This document shows, piece after piece, positions 1 to 6,753 of a DNA stretch of 9,352 nucleotides (its first letter is position 1; every line of letters starts with the position of its first letter). Source of the stretch: Candidatus Methanofilum arcanum (GTDB lineage Archaea; Halobacteriota; Methanomicrobia; Methanomicrobiales; Methanospirillaceae); the NCBI GenBank assembly GCA_031285085.1, contig JAITWW010000084.1, positions 1-9,352 on the forward strand. The letters are read 5' to 3'. A model generated the notes under the pieces. It worked only from the letters and a program-made list of their open reading frames with translations, searched no databases and had not been told where the DNA came from. A program made the translations under genes and the position numbers.

Positions 1-36
1 GAATAAAAACAAGATGTGAGGATGGCCAAGTGAGTG

Positions 37-61
37 AAAAACGAGCTAATAGCTCATTTTT
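37..61 (-). terminator. Hairpin terminator after the FKBP gene
   Basis: GAGCT (43-47) and AGCTC (51-55) form a five-base-pair stem with an AAT loop. They are flanked by A5 (37-41) and T5 (57-61), which extend the pairing past one mismatch and give a run of T on either strand. On the minus strand the stop codon of the FKBP gene (60-62) lies at its edge, so it would end that transcript. The symmetry means it could also stop plus-strand transcription. Archaeal termination depends mainly on the T run. The call is by inspection only. Confidence 0.5.
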
Positions 62-1523
62 ATGAGTCATCATCAAATTCATTATCATCTAAAGGCAAGT
101 CATCGTCATCTGGAAACGAGCCAAATTGGTCCCAGGAAAGAGAAAACAGAAATTTCTCGTAAATCTCCAGAGTCTGGAGGAATGAAAGACTTTTAAATAG
201 TGACATTATCATATTGATCTTTTTTACATTCCATTCATCTATGACTATTACAGGTACATCCAGACGAATGGTTCCTTTTCCATCCTCAAATGAAGCCTTG
301 TAGTTCTTTGGTGCTAGATTGCGCAGCAGGCGATAGAACTGCTCAGCTGGTTCTGTAACTCTTTCAAAAATTTCATACTCGTACTCAATCTCTTTCCCTG
401 CGAGAGGATGATTAAAATCAACAATAAAGCGCTTTCCAATCTTATCGAAAACAAGCCCACTCCCGTATTCATCATGATAAATACAACTACCTATCATTGT
501 ATCCTCTGCAACCTCCTTTCGGTTTATTGTGCGAATCTCCTCTTTGCTTCGAAGCCCATATGCCTCCTCTGGAGGAAGAATTACAGTTCCCTTTGCACCA
601 ACTTCTTTTCCAATAAACTCCCTCTCCAATGGAGCTGAAATATTTTCCAAACCTATAATTGCGATATCTGGGACATATTCGTAATCCTCGTCATAGACGT
701 TATTATTTCTTGCAAGATCTTCGATATTTGTGTTGACAATTTTTCCATTAAAACGTTCGATAAAGCTGAAGACAATGAGATCGCCATCTTTAATTCCTTC
801 TGATTCAACATTAGCATCAACTTCAATTTCAACATCATCTTCATCCCACTCCTTCGTAAAAATGACATTCTCATATTCTTCATGGAACTCAAGAGAATCA
901 AGTGATGGATGCTTGTCAAGCAGTTCTACTGCGAGAAACACTCTTTGCACATTCCACGAAAATATCTGCTCTGCAGAGATTGTAACACTGATAGTACCAA
1001 CTTCATCTTCGAATGAAGCGTCGTACTCGCGCTCAAGGAAACGATCTAGTAAACGAAAGAACTGCTCAGCTGGATCTGTGATTCTCTCGTGAACCTCATA
1101 CTCATACTCAATGTCTTTTCCTGCGAATTTATGGTTGAAATCAATAATAAATTGGGACCCAATCTTGTTGACAACTACTCCATCTCCATAATCTGGTTCT
1201 GAGATAATTTCACCAATCTTTGGAACCGTCTTCAAATCCTTTTTATGTACAGAATGAATCTTTTCGTTGTTTCGCTCTCCATATGCCTTTTCAGGAGGGA
1301 GGATTATCGTTCCTTTTGCACCAACCTCCTTTCCAGTAATTTCATCGTAGAAAGCTTCTGGAAAGTCGTCACCACCTACACGAGTAACAAAAGGAATATA
1401 ATCTTTTTTTTCGTCATAGATACCACTTTCTCTTGCAATCTCTTTGATATTTGTATCTACAACCTCTCCATCACAGCGCTCAATGAAACTGATGGTAATA
1501 ATATCGTCAAATTCAATCTCCAT
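60..1523 (-). CDS. Tandemly duplicated long-type FKBP peptidyl-prolyl isomerase
   Basis: Predicted cytosolic FKBP-type prolyl cis-trans isomerase and chaperone of 487 residues. It consists of two copies of one ~241-residue unit (residues 1-241 and 242-487). Each copy has an FKBP core opening ITISFIER or IVFSFIER (10-17, 250-257), a GKEVGAKGT segment (64-72, 305-313), PPE.AYG (76-82, 317-323), an inserted flap-like region, DFNH...AGK.IEYEYE (128-143, 369-384), and a ~90-residue C-terminal domain starting PAEQF.RLL (151, 392). This matches the archaeal long FKBPs with an insert-in-flap and extra C-terminal domain, which are normally one unit of about 230-250 residues. The protein is acidic and ends in an Asp-rich tail (472-486). 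The ATG at 1523 precedes the first conserved strand; only a weak AAGAGA lies upstream. It is 150 bases after trmY and probably has its own promoter. The FKBP family call is firm; retained activity in both copies is not shown. Confidence 0.9.
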   Translation of the reverse strand: MEIEFDDIITISFIERCDGEVVDTNIKEIARESGIYDEKKDYIPFVTRVGGDDFPEAFYDEITGKEVGAKGTIILPPEKAYGERNNEKIHSVHKKDLKTVPKIGEIISEPDYGDGVVVNKIGSQFIIDFNHKFAGKDIEYEYEVHERITDPAEQFFRLLDRFLEREYDASFEDEVGTISVTISAEQIFSWNVQRVFLAVELLDKHPSLDSLEFHEEYENVIFTKEWDEDDVEIEVDANVESEGIKDGDLIVFSFIERFNGKIVNTNIEDLARNNNVYDEDYEYVPDIAIIGLENISAPLEREFIGKEVGAKGTVILPPEEAYGLRSKEEIRTINRKEVAEDTMIGSCIYHDEYGSGLVFDKIGKRFIVDFNHPLAGKEIEYEYEIFERVTEPAEQFYRLLRNLAPKNYKASFEDGKGTIRLDVPVIVIDEWNVKKINMIMSLFKSLSFLQTLEIYEKFLFSLSWDQFGSFPDDDDLPLDDNEFDDDS

Positions 1524-1544
1524 AATTTATCTCTTGAATAATAG

Positions 1545-1571
1545 ATGCTACAAGGATAAATGAGATAGCAT
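1545..1571 (-). promoter_or_regulatory. Candidate FKBP promoter within an inverted repeat
   Basis: ATGCTA (1545-1550) and TAGCAT (1566-1571) are perfect inverted repeats 15 bases apart. Between them the minus strand reads TCATTTATCC, a weak TATA-like element centred about 35 bases before the FKBP start codon, which would give a short leader. An inverted repeat around a TATA element could be an operator. The same bases can be read as a seven-codon ORF, so the assignment is tentative. Confidence 0.3.
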
Positions 1572-1602
1572 TTTGTCTCCCTCACCTGAAAATCAACAAT
1601 TA

Positions 1603-1620
1603 CAAGAAAAACAAGAAAAA
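1603..1620 (-). terminator. T-rich terminator-like tract after trmY
   Basis: The minus strand reads TTTTTCTTGTTTTTCTTG, two T5 runs in a directly repeated ten-base unit, about 55-70 bases after the trmY stop. A further T6 lies nearer that stop (1655-1660). Consecutive T runs are the usual signal for archaeal transcription termination, so the long cluster transcript may end here and the FKBP gene may start afresh. Confidence 0.4.
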
Positions 1621-1673
1621 TCTCTGCATATTTTCATGAATGGGGGGATTTTGTAAAAAACAACTCTGCAAAC

Positions 1674-2264
1674 TCATCCATGCATCCACCGATCCCGCTC
1701 ATTATGCAAAAGAACAATCGCATGATCTGCATGCAGCACGGTTGGACCAAGAGACAGATACACCGGCTCATATTCAGCAAGCACCTGCATCTCCTGCTCA
1801 CTAAAATTCTGATGATCTGAAAGAACATAGAGATTACAGCACAGATCATCACATGCTCGAATATCACTCCCATGCTCATCTAAAATCGCAACATGTCTCT
1901 TCTCTCCTTCCATAGCAAGCAACTCAGAAAGACCACCCACTCGAATAGAAACACCCGGACTTGCCTCACGAAAAAGAGAACCAGCAGGAATCGCAAGCGC
2001 TTTCTTTATCAGAGCCGCTGTACTCCTTTCATCAGGATTAAACCGCCGAAGATCAGAACCACTAAATCGAATAATCCTCCCGCGAGGATCAGAACAAAAT
2101 ACAAGATAACAGACAACATCTTGACGAATCCCATGTGAAACACAAAGAGACGCCTGAATAGCCCTTGCAAGCAGATCCACCCTTCCTGCTCCCCCACAAA
2201 GATCATTAAGAGAAAAATGGGGATCACATGTTGCGGTATGTGAAACAACAATAAAAGAAACCAT
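1674..2264 (-). CDS. trmY: tRNA (pseudouridine(54)-N1)-methyltransferase TrmY
   Basis: SPOUT-class enzyme that uses S-adenosylmethionine to methylate N1 of pseudouridine 54 in the T-loop of archaeal tRNA, giving m1-pseudouridine. At 196 residues it has the family's usual length. Diagnostic segments are the N-terminal FIVVSHTA (4-11), FSLNDL..GAGR.DLLARAI (17-36), SHGIR.DV (43-50), a PDERSTAALI block (77-86) and the C-terminal knot region LSLGPTVLHADHAIVLLHN (170-188), where the cofactor binds in this family. The ATG at 2264 is the only sensible start. No Shine-Dalgarno is visible: it is preceded by a run of eight T, only 14 bases after the srp54 stop. Translation may therefore depend on coupling or on a transcript starting near the ATG. 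It is the eleventh gene of the cluster, and its tRNA role fits the translation theme. Confidence 0.93.
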   Translation of the reverse strand: MVSFIVVSHTATCDPHFSLNDLCGGAGRVDLLARAIQASLCVSHGIRQDVVCYLVFCSDPRGRIIRFSGSDLRRFNPDERSTAALIKKALAIPAGSLFREASPGVSIRVGGLSELLAMEGEKRHVAILDEHGSDIRACDDLCCNLYVLSDHQNFSEQEMQVLAEYEPVYLSLGPTVLHADHAIVLLHNERDRWMHG

Positions 2265-2272
2265 AAAAAAAA
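2265..2272 (-). terminator. T8 run between srp54 and trmY
   Basis: A8 on the plus strand reads as T8 on the minus strand, directly between the srp54 stop and the trmY ATG. A run of this length can terminate or slow archaeal RNA polymerase, so it may lower trmY expression relative to srp54. It could also simply be an AT-rich gap. Confidence 0.3.
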
Positions 2273-2278
2273 GTAATT

Positions 2279-3613
2279 TTACAAATCAAGGTCCATTTTT
2301 GGGAATTTCTTCATCAACTTTTGCAGAGCCTTATCTCCCCCACGCATCCCTTTAAAAGCCTTCTTCATCATCTTATAATACTTCAACAACTCCCGCACCT
2401 CCTCGACACGAACCCCTGCACCAATCGCGATACGTTGCACCCGCGCACCACTTAAAACCGTAGGATCATCAAGCTCTGCTGAAGTCATTGAGTTCATGAT
2501 GATCTTGTACTGTGTCATCTTTCCAGCAGTACTATCCATCACCTCATCAGGAACATCCATGCCCATACTCCCAAGAGGAAGCATATTCATCACCTGCTTC
2601 AGTGGCCCCATCTTATTCACCGCCTCAAGTTGGGTATACATATCACGAAGCGAAAACTTTCCTGCAAGCATGGCATCGACATCAACCTCCTCAAAATCGA
2701 TCGTCTCCTGAACTCGCTCAAAAAGTGCCCTTAAATCTCCCATCCCAAGCAAGCGGGAGATAAAACCATCAGGATCAAACCACTCAAGATCATCGATTGT
2801 CTCTCCACTTCCCACAAAGATGATGCCACTCTCTGTCTCTGCAACCGCTGATAAAGCACCACCACCCTTTGCAGTACCATCCATCTTCGTGATAATGACA
2901 CCATCAATACTGATAGCCTCATGAAATGCACGTGCCTGCTCACGAGCCTTTTGCCCAATTGCAGCATCAATCACTAACCAGCGATGAGTTGCATCTGCCA
3001 TCTGATTAAGATCAATAATCTCCTGAATCAACTCATCTTCTAGTGCATGACGGCCTTGGGTATCGATAATTAAAATATCGGTCCCGTGAGAAAACTCTTT
3101 CAAGCCTTTTTGGACAATAACACGCGCATCAGGCTCATTTGGATCCCCAAAACATGGCACATGAATCTTATCTGCGAGTGTCTTTACCTGCTTATATGCA
3201 CCAGGTCGAAACGTATCTGCACAGATAATACCAACCTTCATTCCCTTCTTCTGGAAAAAACGGGCTATCTTTGCAGTTGTGGTCGTCTTTCCTGAACCCT
3301 GAAGACCTGCCATTAAGATAATCTGACGCTCCAGATCGATCTTTACTGGCTCTCCCACAAGAGCAACCAACTCCTCATACACAATACGCAGCACATGATC
3401 ACGTGCATGCACCCCTTTTGGTAACTCCTCTTCAAGAGATCGGCGCTTAATATCCTGAGAAAGCTGCATCACCTGCTTCACATTGACATCAGCCTGAATC
3501 AAGGCACGTTGGAGATCTTTCACCAACTCCTCAACCGTAGCACGGTCAATAACCGTCTTCCCTGCAAGCTTACGCATTGCATCCTTGAGATTTGTAGAGA
3601 GATTTTGCAACAT
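2279..3613 (-). CDS. srp54: Signal recognition particle 54 kDa GTPase SRP54
   Basis: GTPase of the archaeal signal recognition particle. It binds 7S RNA and signal sequences of nascent proteins and carries ribosomes to FtsY at the membrane. The 444-residue length is normal. It has a helical N domain (about 1-90), a G domain (91-295) with P-loop GLQGSGKTT (103-111), DTFRPGAY (133-140), G3 DTQGR (184-188), G4 TKMD (242-245) and the FVGSGE closing loop (266-271), then a Met-rich M domain (300-444). The M domain contains MGPLKQVMNMLPLG (335-348) and the RNA-binding segment RIAIGAG..VEEVRELL (394-410). G3 is normally DTAGR, so Ala to Gln is unusual, and RIAIGAG differs from the common RIA.GSG. The ATG at 3613 overlaps the ftsY stop by one base (TAATG). 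A strong GGAGGT six bases upstream, inside the ftsY 3' end, supports this start and coupled translation. Confidence 0.97.
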   Translation of the reverse strand: MLQNLSTNLKDAMRKLAGKTVIDRATVEELVKDLQRALIQADVNVKQVMQLSQDIKRRSLEEELPKGVHARDHVLRIVYEELVALVGEPVKIDLERQIILMAGLQGSGKTTTTAKIARFFQKKGMKVGIICADTFRPGAYKQVKTLADKIHVPCFGDPNEPDARVIVQKGLKEFSHGTDILIIDTQGRHALEDELIQEIIDLNQMADATHRWLVIDAAIGQKAREQARAFHEAISIDGVIITKMDGTAKGGGALSAVAETESGIIFVGSGETIDDLEWFDPDGFISRLLGMGDLRALFERVQETIDFEEVDVDAMLAGKFSLRDMYTQLEAVNKMGPLKQVMNMLPLGSMGMDVPDEVMDSTAGKMTQYKIIMNSMTSAELDDPTVLSGARVQRIAIGAGVRVEEVRELLKYYKMMKKAFKGMRGGDKALQKLMKKFPKMDLDL

Positions 3614-4854
3614 TACAGAACCTCCGCTTCCTCACCAAGCAGATCTTCAACCACCTGCTCAGGGGAAAAAGGGATCAGATCATCATACCCTTGCCCAACC
3701 CCAATAAAAATCAAGGGCTTTCCAACAGCATGGGCAATCGAAAGAGCAGCTCCCCCCCTTGGATCCATATCAACCTTTGTGAGAATAACGCCGTCCAGCC
3801 CCACACTCCGTTCGAACTCCTCAGCTCGAACAACGGCATCATTCCCTGCAACTGCCTCATCAACATAGATAATCAGATCCGGCTGAATAACACGGCGAAT
3901 CTTCTCAAGTTGATTCATCAGATTTACCCGATTATGAAACCGGCCTGCGGTATCACCAAGAACCACATCAATATGATGAGCCCTTGCATACTCAGTCGTA
4001 TCGTACAAGACAGCAGTTGGATCAGAACCTTCCTGGTGCTGAACAACCTTCAGCCCCAGTCGCTTTGCATGCACATCAATCTGCTCAATCGCTCCAGCAC
4101 GAAACGTATCCCCTGCTCCAATCACCACACTCAGTCCCTGCTTTGTTAAATAAGATGCAAGTTTTGCGATCGATGTTGTCTTTCCTGTTCCATTTACACC
4201 CACAAAAATAATTTTTACGGGCTTCTCTCGCTCTGCAATAAATGCAAGGAGATCAAACCGCTCCCCAAGCACACGGAGCATGGCGTTTTTTAGAGAATTC
4301 GTAATGACATCATCAACAGAAGTACCCATTTTCCGACTTGAACCAGTTAAATCAGTACGAATTGAAGAGATAATCTCATCAACCGCGCTAAGGGCTACAT
4401 CATTTTCAAGCAATGCCATCTCAAGATCAAAGAGAGGCACATCGATCTGCTTTTGATCAATGATAAACTCCCTCGAAACAACGAATGCCTTAATTTTGCT
4501 TCCAATTCCTACCTTTGCGCCACTCTCAGCCTTTGAAGGAAGCTCTTTTTTCTCCAGAGCTTCATCTTCATCTATATCGAAAGACAGAGGTACGGGTGAT
4601 GGTGACTCATGGATCAGACTCTCATCATCATCTACTCCTTCCTTGGCATCTAATGCAGCACCCTTGTTTTTCTGATCAGCTCCACTAAAAATGTTCTTTC
4701 TATCTATGGATTTCGTGGATACAGAAGCAAGATCAGGTGCTGATAGGGTATCACGTGTTGAGATCCCAAGATCCTGCTGGTCTGCAATCTCTTCAACGTG
4801 AAAACCTAAATTATCTTTGACCGCCTTTAGGCGCTCTTTGAGTCCTTTAAACAT
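3613..4854 (-). CDS. ftsY: Signal recognition particle receptor FtsY
   Basis: SRP receptor GTPase that docks SRP-ribosome complexes at the cytoplasmic membrane by forming a paired GTPase complex with SRP54. It has 413 residues. An amphipathic start MFKGLKERLKAVKDNLGF (1-18) suits membrane binding. A low-complexity acidic linker follows (about 30-112), then the N domain (about 120-205) and the G domain with P-loop GVNGTGKTT (219-227), GDTFRAGA (248-255), G3 DTAGR (301-305), AGNDAV (336-341), G4 TKVD (359-362) and FIGVGQGYDDL.PF (383-396). The GVGQGYDDL ending is typical of FtsY and separates it from SRP54. No transmembrane segment is seen. The ATG at 4854 gives the canonical N terminus although its Shine-Dalgarno is weak. 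It is followed directly by its partner gene srp54, with overlap, and preceded by a 136-base leader. Confidence 0.97.
   Translation of the reverse strand: MFKGLKERLKAVKDNLGFHVEEIADQQDLGISTRDTLSAPDLASVSTKSIDRKNIFSGADQKNKGAALDAKEGVDDDESLIHESPSPVPLSFDIDEDEALEKKELPSKAESGAKVGIGSKIKAFVVSREFIIDQKQIDVPLFDLEMALLENDVALSAVDEIISSIRTDLTGSSRKMGTSVDDVITNSLKNAMLRVLGERFDLLAFIAEREKPVKIIFVGVNGTGKTTSIAKLASYLTKQGLSVVIGAGDTFRAGAIEQIDVHAKRLGLKVVQHQEGSDPTAVLYDTTEYARAHHIDVVLGDTAGRFHNRVNLMNQLEKIRRVIQPDLIIYVDEAVAGNDAVVRAEEFERSVGLDGVILTKVDMDPRGGAALSIAHAVGKPLIFIGVGQGYDDLIPFSPEQVVEDLLGEEAEVL
3620..3625 (-). promoter_or_regulatory. Strong ribosome binding site of srp54 inside ftsY
   Basis: The minus strand reads GGAGGT, six bases before the srp54 ATG and within the last codons of ftsY. 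It fixes the srp54 start at 3613. With the one-base stop/start overlap it suggests that ribosomes finishing ftsY reinitiate on srp54. Confidence 0.75.
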
Positions 4855-4871
4855 AAAAACACTAATGGATG

Positions 4872-4889
4872 GTGGGAGATGTGGGAGAT
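4872..4889 (-). repeat. Tandem nine-base repeat in the ftsY leader
   Basis: GTGGGAGAT occurs twice head to tail on the plus strand. On the minus strand this is a C-rich ATCTCCCAC repeat 18-35 bases before the ftsY ATG, in a leader with no good Shine-Dalgarno. It could be a binding site or merely slippage. No function is recognised. Confidence 0.5.
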
Positions 4890-4965
4890 GGTGATGAATG
4901 AGCGGTGGTAGGAATGATAATAAGCAATAGTAGTAATTCTTTCTCGCTCTACTCTAGAATTGATC

Positions 4966-4975
4966 CAATATAAAG
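4966..4975 (-). promoter_or_regulatory. Possible internal promoter of ftsY-srp54
   Basis: In the 136-base gap between prefoldin alpha and ftsY the minus strand reads CTTTATATTG, an acceptable archaeal TATA element. Start of transcription would be about 25 bases on, near 4942, giving a leader of roughly 90 bases. The purine-rich recognition element upstream is not clear, so this is a candidate only. It would let the targeting genes be made independently of the ribosomal ones. Confidence 0.35.
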
Positions 4976-4990
4976 AGATAATTCTTCAAG

Positions 4991-5440
4991 CTAGTTCCCA
5001 TCTGGAGCAGCTTGTTGTTCACTTCGAGCTTGAGCATAGAGCTGTTCAAGACGTTTTGATATATCACCCATCTGTGTATCAATACGCGTCAAAATCTCAG
5101 TTAAATTCTTTGATGAGGCTTCCATCTCAGTAATTCGCTCTTTGAGATAATCAACCGCTGCTTCATTTCCCTTTTCAACAACGATGCCTGCACCAATAGT
5201 CATAAGCACGGAGTCTGGATCAATGACGCGAAATCTCATACTCGCGCCACCACCAATAACCATAAGCACCTCGCCATCCTCTGAACTCTGGATAGCATGC
5301 AGCGTCTCAACCGCTCCCACGCCCTCTCGAATTCCGTCCTCTATAACCCCAAGTTGGCGTGAATAGATCTGCGCCTGCTCTGCATATGAGTTTAAATAAC
5401 TCTGAAGGGTTTCAACTTCTTTTGGATCAACGGGTGACAT
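4991..5440 (-). CDS. pfdA: Prefoldin alpha subunit
   Basis: Alpha subunit of archaeal prefoldin, the jellyfish-shaped alpha2-beta4 cytosolic co-chaperone that captures unfolded proteins and passes them to the thermosome. Its 149 residues are normal for the subunit. It has an N-terminal helix (about 6-48), a central Gly/Val-rich beta-hairpin region including VLMVIGGGASMRFRV (58-72) and VLMTIGAGIVVEKG (78-91), then a C-terminal heptad-like coiled coil (about 93-140). Four hairpin strands between two helices mark the alpha rather than the beta type. The ATG at 5440 is six bases after the L20a stop; an AAGGA close to the start gives weak support. Its place between L20a and ftsY is common in euryarchaea and links nascent-chain folding to targeting. 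Confidence 0.93.
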   Translation of the reverse strand: MSPVDPKEVETLQSYLNSYAEQAQIYSRQLGVIEDGIREGVGAVETLHAIQSSEDGEVLMVIGGGASMRFRVIDPDSVLMTIGAGIVVEKGNEAAVDYLKERITEMEASSKNLTEILTRIDTQMGDISKRLEQLYAQARSEQQAAPDGN

Positions 5441-5446
5441 GAATCC

Positions 5447-5632
5447 TTACTCCTGAACAGTTACAGAATCAATCTTGATATACTGGCGTTTCAGGCGGTG
5501 TTTACTTCCAATTGTTTGATATATACGTTCATACGCCAGCTTCTCATTTGGTGCTGAGATAACTTTGCTGTATGGCTTCCAGTAGTCCTTCTCAAAATAT
5601 GTTCCATCAACTTTATATTTTTGTAACTCCAT
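5447..5632 (-). CDS. rpl18a: Large ribosomal subunit protein L20a (LX, eL18a-type)
   Basis: Small archaeal protein of the large ribosomal subunit (L20a/LX), related to eukaryotic L18a. Conserved features in the 61 residues are the opening MELQKYKVDGTY, a KPYSKVISAPNEKLAYERIY core and the family's strongest motif GSKHRLKRQYIKI. An in-frame GTG at 5641 would add three residues, but it overlaps the ribosome-binding GAGGAG (5641-5646). The ATG at 5632 sits eight bases after that site and matches the family's N terminus, so it is preferred. The start follows the aIF6 stop by one base and the stop is six bases before pfdA, so translation is probably coupled. Confidence 0.92.
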   Translation of the reverse strand: MELQKYKVDGTYFEKDYWKPYSKVISAPNEKLAYERIYQTIGSKHRLKRQYIKIDSVTVQE

Positions 5633-5633
5633 T

Positions 5634-6293
5634 TTATTCACTCCTCAAAATATCTTCAATTCTCCCAAGCTCGTATCCGCTTGTTGCCCTTCCTGCCACA
5701 TAACCTTTGCTATTTGCAATAAGTCCAGTTCCAACCATAGATACACCCATATTAATAGATCCCTTTCCAACAGGGAGATCTGATAGTTTTTCAATGGCAC
5801 TGATCTCATGTGGTGTTGCACGAGGACTCACGATAATACCGCAATTTGTCGAAACTCCTGCCATTCCAACGGTTTTGACACCTCCAAGGGTAAGTGGAGT
5901 GACGGGAACATGAAGAAAGGCACTAATCTCTTCTATTGCTTCTTTTTCCATCTCGGGGTGGACTGCTGCACAAAAATCATTTGCAAGAATAATATTGCCT
6001 GCTGCATTCATCCCACCCTCCAAAAGCAAAACATCTCGATACTCACACAAGATATCAAGTTCATGATCTTGAATGAGACTCGTAACTACGAGGCCATGAC
6101 TATTTCCACAGAGAAGGGATCCAATAATAGAGCTTTGGTGGATATCTATCTTCACAGGATCGACATCCAACGCATCGCGTATTATCTCTGTAAACTCGTC
6201 TGGCGCTGATGTTGGCACGAATGCAATATCTTCAAATGCACGTACGAATACGCCAATATTCTGATCGCCTGCTAAGGAGACAGTACGATCCAT
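5634..6293 (-). CDS. eif6: Translation initiation/ribosome anti-association factor aIF6
   Basis: Archaeal IF6 binds the large ribosomal subunit and prevents its premature joining to the small one; it also takes part in late subunit maturation. The 219-residue protein has the repeated pentein-type fold. Conserved blocks include the start VSLAGDQNIGVF (5-16), GSLLCGNSHGLVV, a GGMNAAGNIILAND turn, VGMAGVSTNCGIIVSP, and GSINMG.SMVGTGLIANSKG near the C terminus. The ATG at 6293 was chosen over an upstream in-frame TTG (6305): it gives the family N terminus and has GAGGAG four bases before it. It begins one base after the L31e stop, so the two are translationally coupled, and L20a follows at once. 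Pairing with L31e, L39e and L20a is conserved in archaea and fits its 50S role. Confidence 0.95.
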   Translation of the reverse strand: MDRTVSLAGDQNIGVFVRAFEDIAFVPTSAPDEFTEIIRDALDVDPVKIDIHQSSIIGSLLCGNSHGLVVTSLIQDHELDILCEYRDVLLLEGGMNAAGNIILANDFCAAVHPEMEKEAIEEISAFLHVPVTPLTLGGVKTVGMAGVSTNCGIIVSPRATPHEISAIEKLSDLPVGKGSINMGVSMVGTGLIANSKGYVAGRATSGYELGRIEDILRSE

Positions 6294-6294
6294 C

Positions 6295-6564
6295 TCACTC
6301 CTCAACTAAGTCTGCTTGAACTACTCCATCTTCCATCTTCATGGCACGAATACGGATGCGGGATGGAGGTTTTTCACTGCCACGTTCCCAGATACGCTCG
6401 TTTATGGAAGGATCGAGTTTTACTTCATCAGATTCACATTTCATGTGCTGAACAAGATATGCCCGAATATCAGTCATTGCGGTCTTACTTCGCTTCCACC
6501 GAGGAGCACGCTTTACTGAACGCAGAGGGATGGTGTAGATCTGTTCCTTTAAAATATCTACCAT
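6295..6564 (-). CDS. rpl31e: Large ribosomal subunit protein L31e
   Basis: Archaeal and eukaryotic-type large-subunit protein located near the peptide exit tunnel, close to L39e. The 89-residue sequence shows the L31e pattern: IYTIPLR (9-15), the basic APRWKRSKTAM (20-30), AYLVQHMK, V.LDPSINERIWERGSEKPP and RIRIRAMK. The ATG at 6564 is preceded by AGGAGA about eight bases upstream. It lies 36 bases after L39e and one base before the aIF6 start. Its last codons contain the GAGGAG that serves aIF6. Confidence 0.95.
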   Translation of the reverse strand: MVDILKEQIYTIPLRSVKRAPRWKRSKTAMTDIRAYLVQHMKCESDEVKLDPSINERIWERGSEKPPSRIRIRAMKMEDGVVQADLVEE

Positions 6565-6600
6565 GTGTTTTCTCCTAAATTCTTAAACAATACCCTAACT

Positions 6601-6753
6601 CTAGACCTTTAGCGTGCTACGGCGCCAGTTTCGTCGCATGGGGTGATTTGCTACTTTTCTATTTGTTTTTACCATAACCCACTGTGGAACACGACGGTTT
6701 TGAGCGGTTTTTTTAGACAGCCGAATCTTTCGGCATTTTGAAAGTTTACTCAT
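6601..6753 (-). CDS. rpl39e: Large ribosomal subunit protein L39e
   Basis: Very small, strongly basic protein lining the large-subunit exit tunnel. Its 50 residues read MSKLSKCRKIRLSKKTAQNR, then RVPQWVMVKTNRKVANHP, and end RRNWRRSTLKV, which matches L39e over its full length including the invariant PQWV and RRNWRR blocks. The ATG overlaps the stop of the upstream PP-loop gene as ATGA, so its translation is coupled. GAGAGGATC lies about ten bases upstream inside that gene. It is short enough to be missed by gene callers. Confidence 0.95.
   Translation of the reverse strand: MSKLSKCRKIRLSKKTAQNRRVPQWVMVKTNRKVANHPMRRNWRRSTLKV

Noticed and set aside
5633..5641. GTG at 5641 as the start of L20a
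   Set aside because: It overlaps the GAGGAG ribosome site and adds residues absent from the family. The ATG at 5632 has good spacing.
6294..6305. TTG at 6305 as the start of aIF6, adding four residues
   Set aside because: The GAGGAG ribosome site lies downstream of that TTG, and the ATG at 6293 gives the conserved family N terminus.
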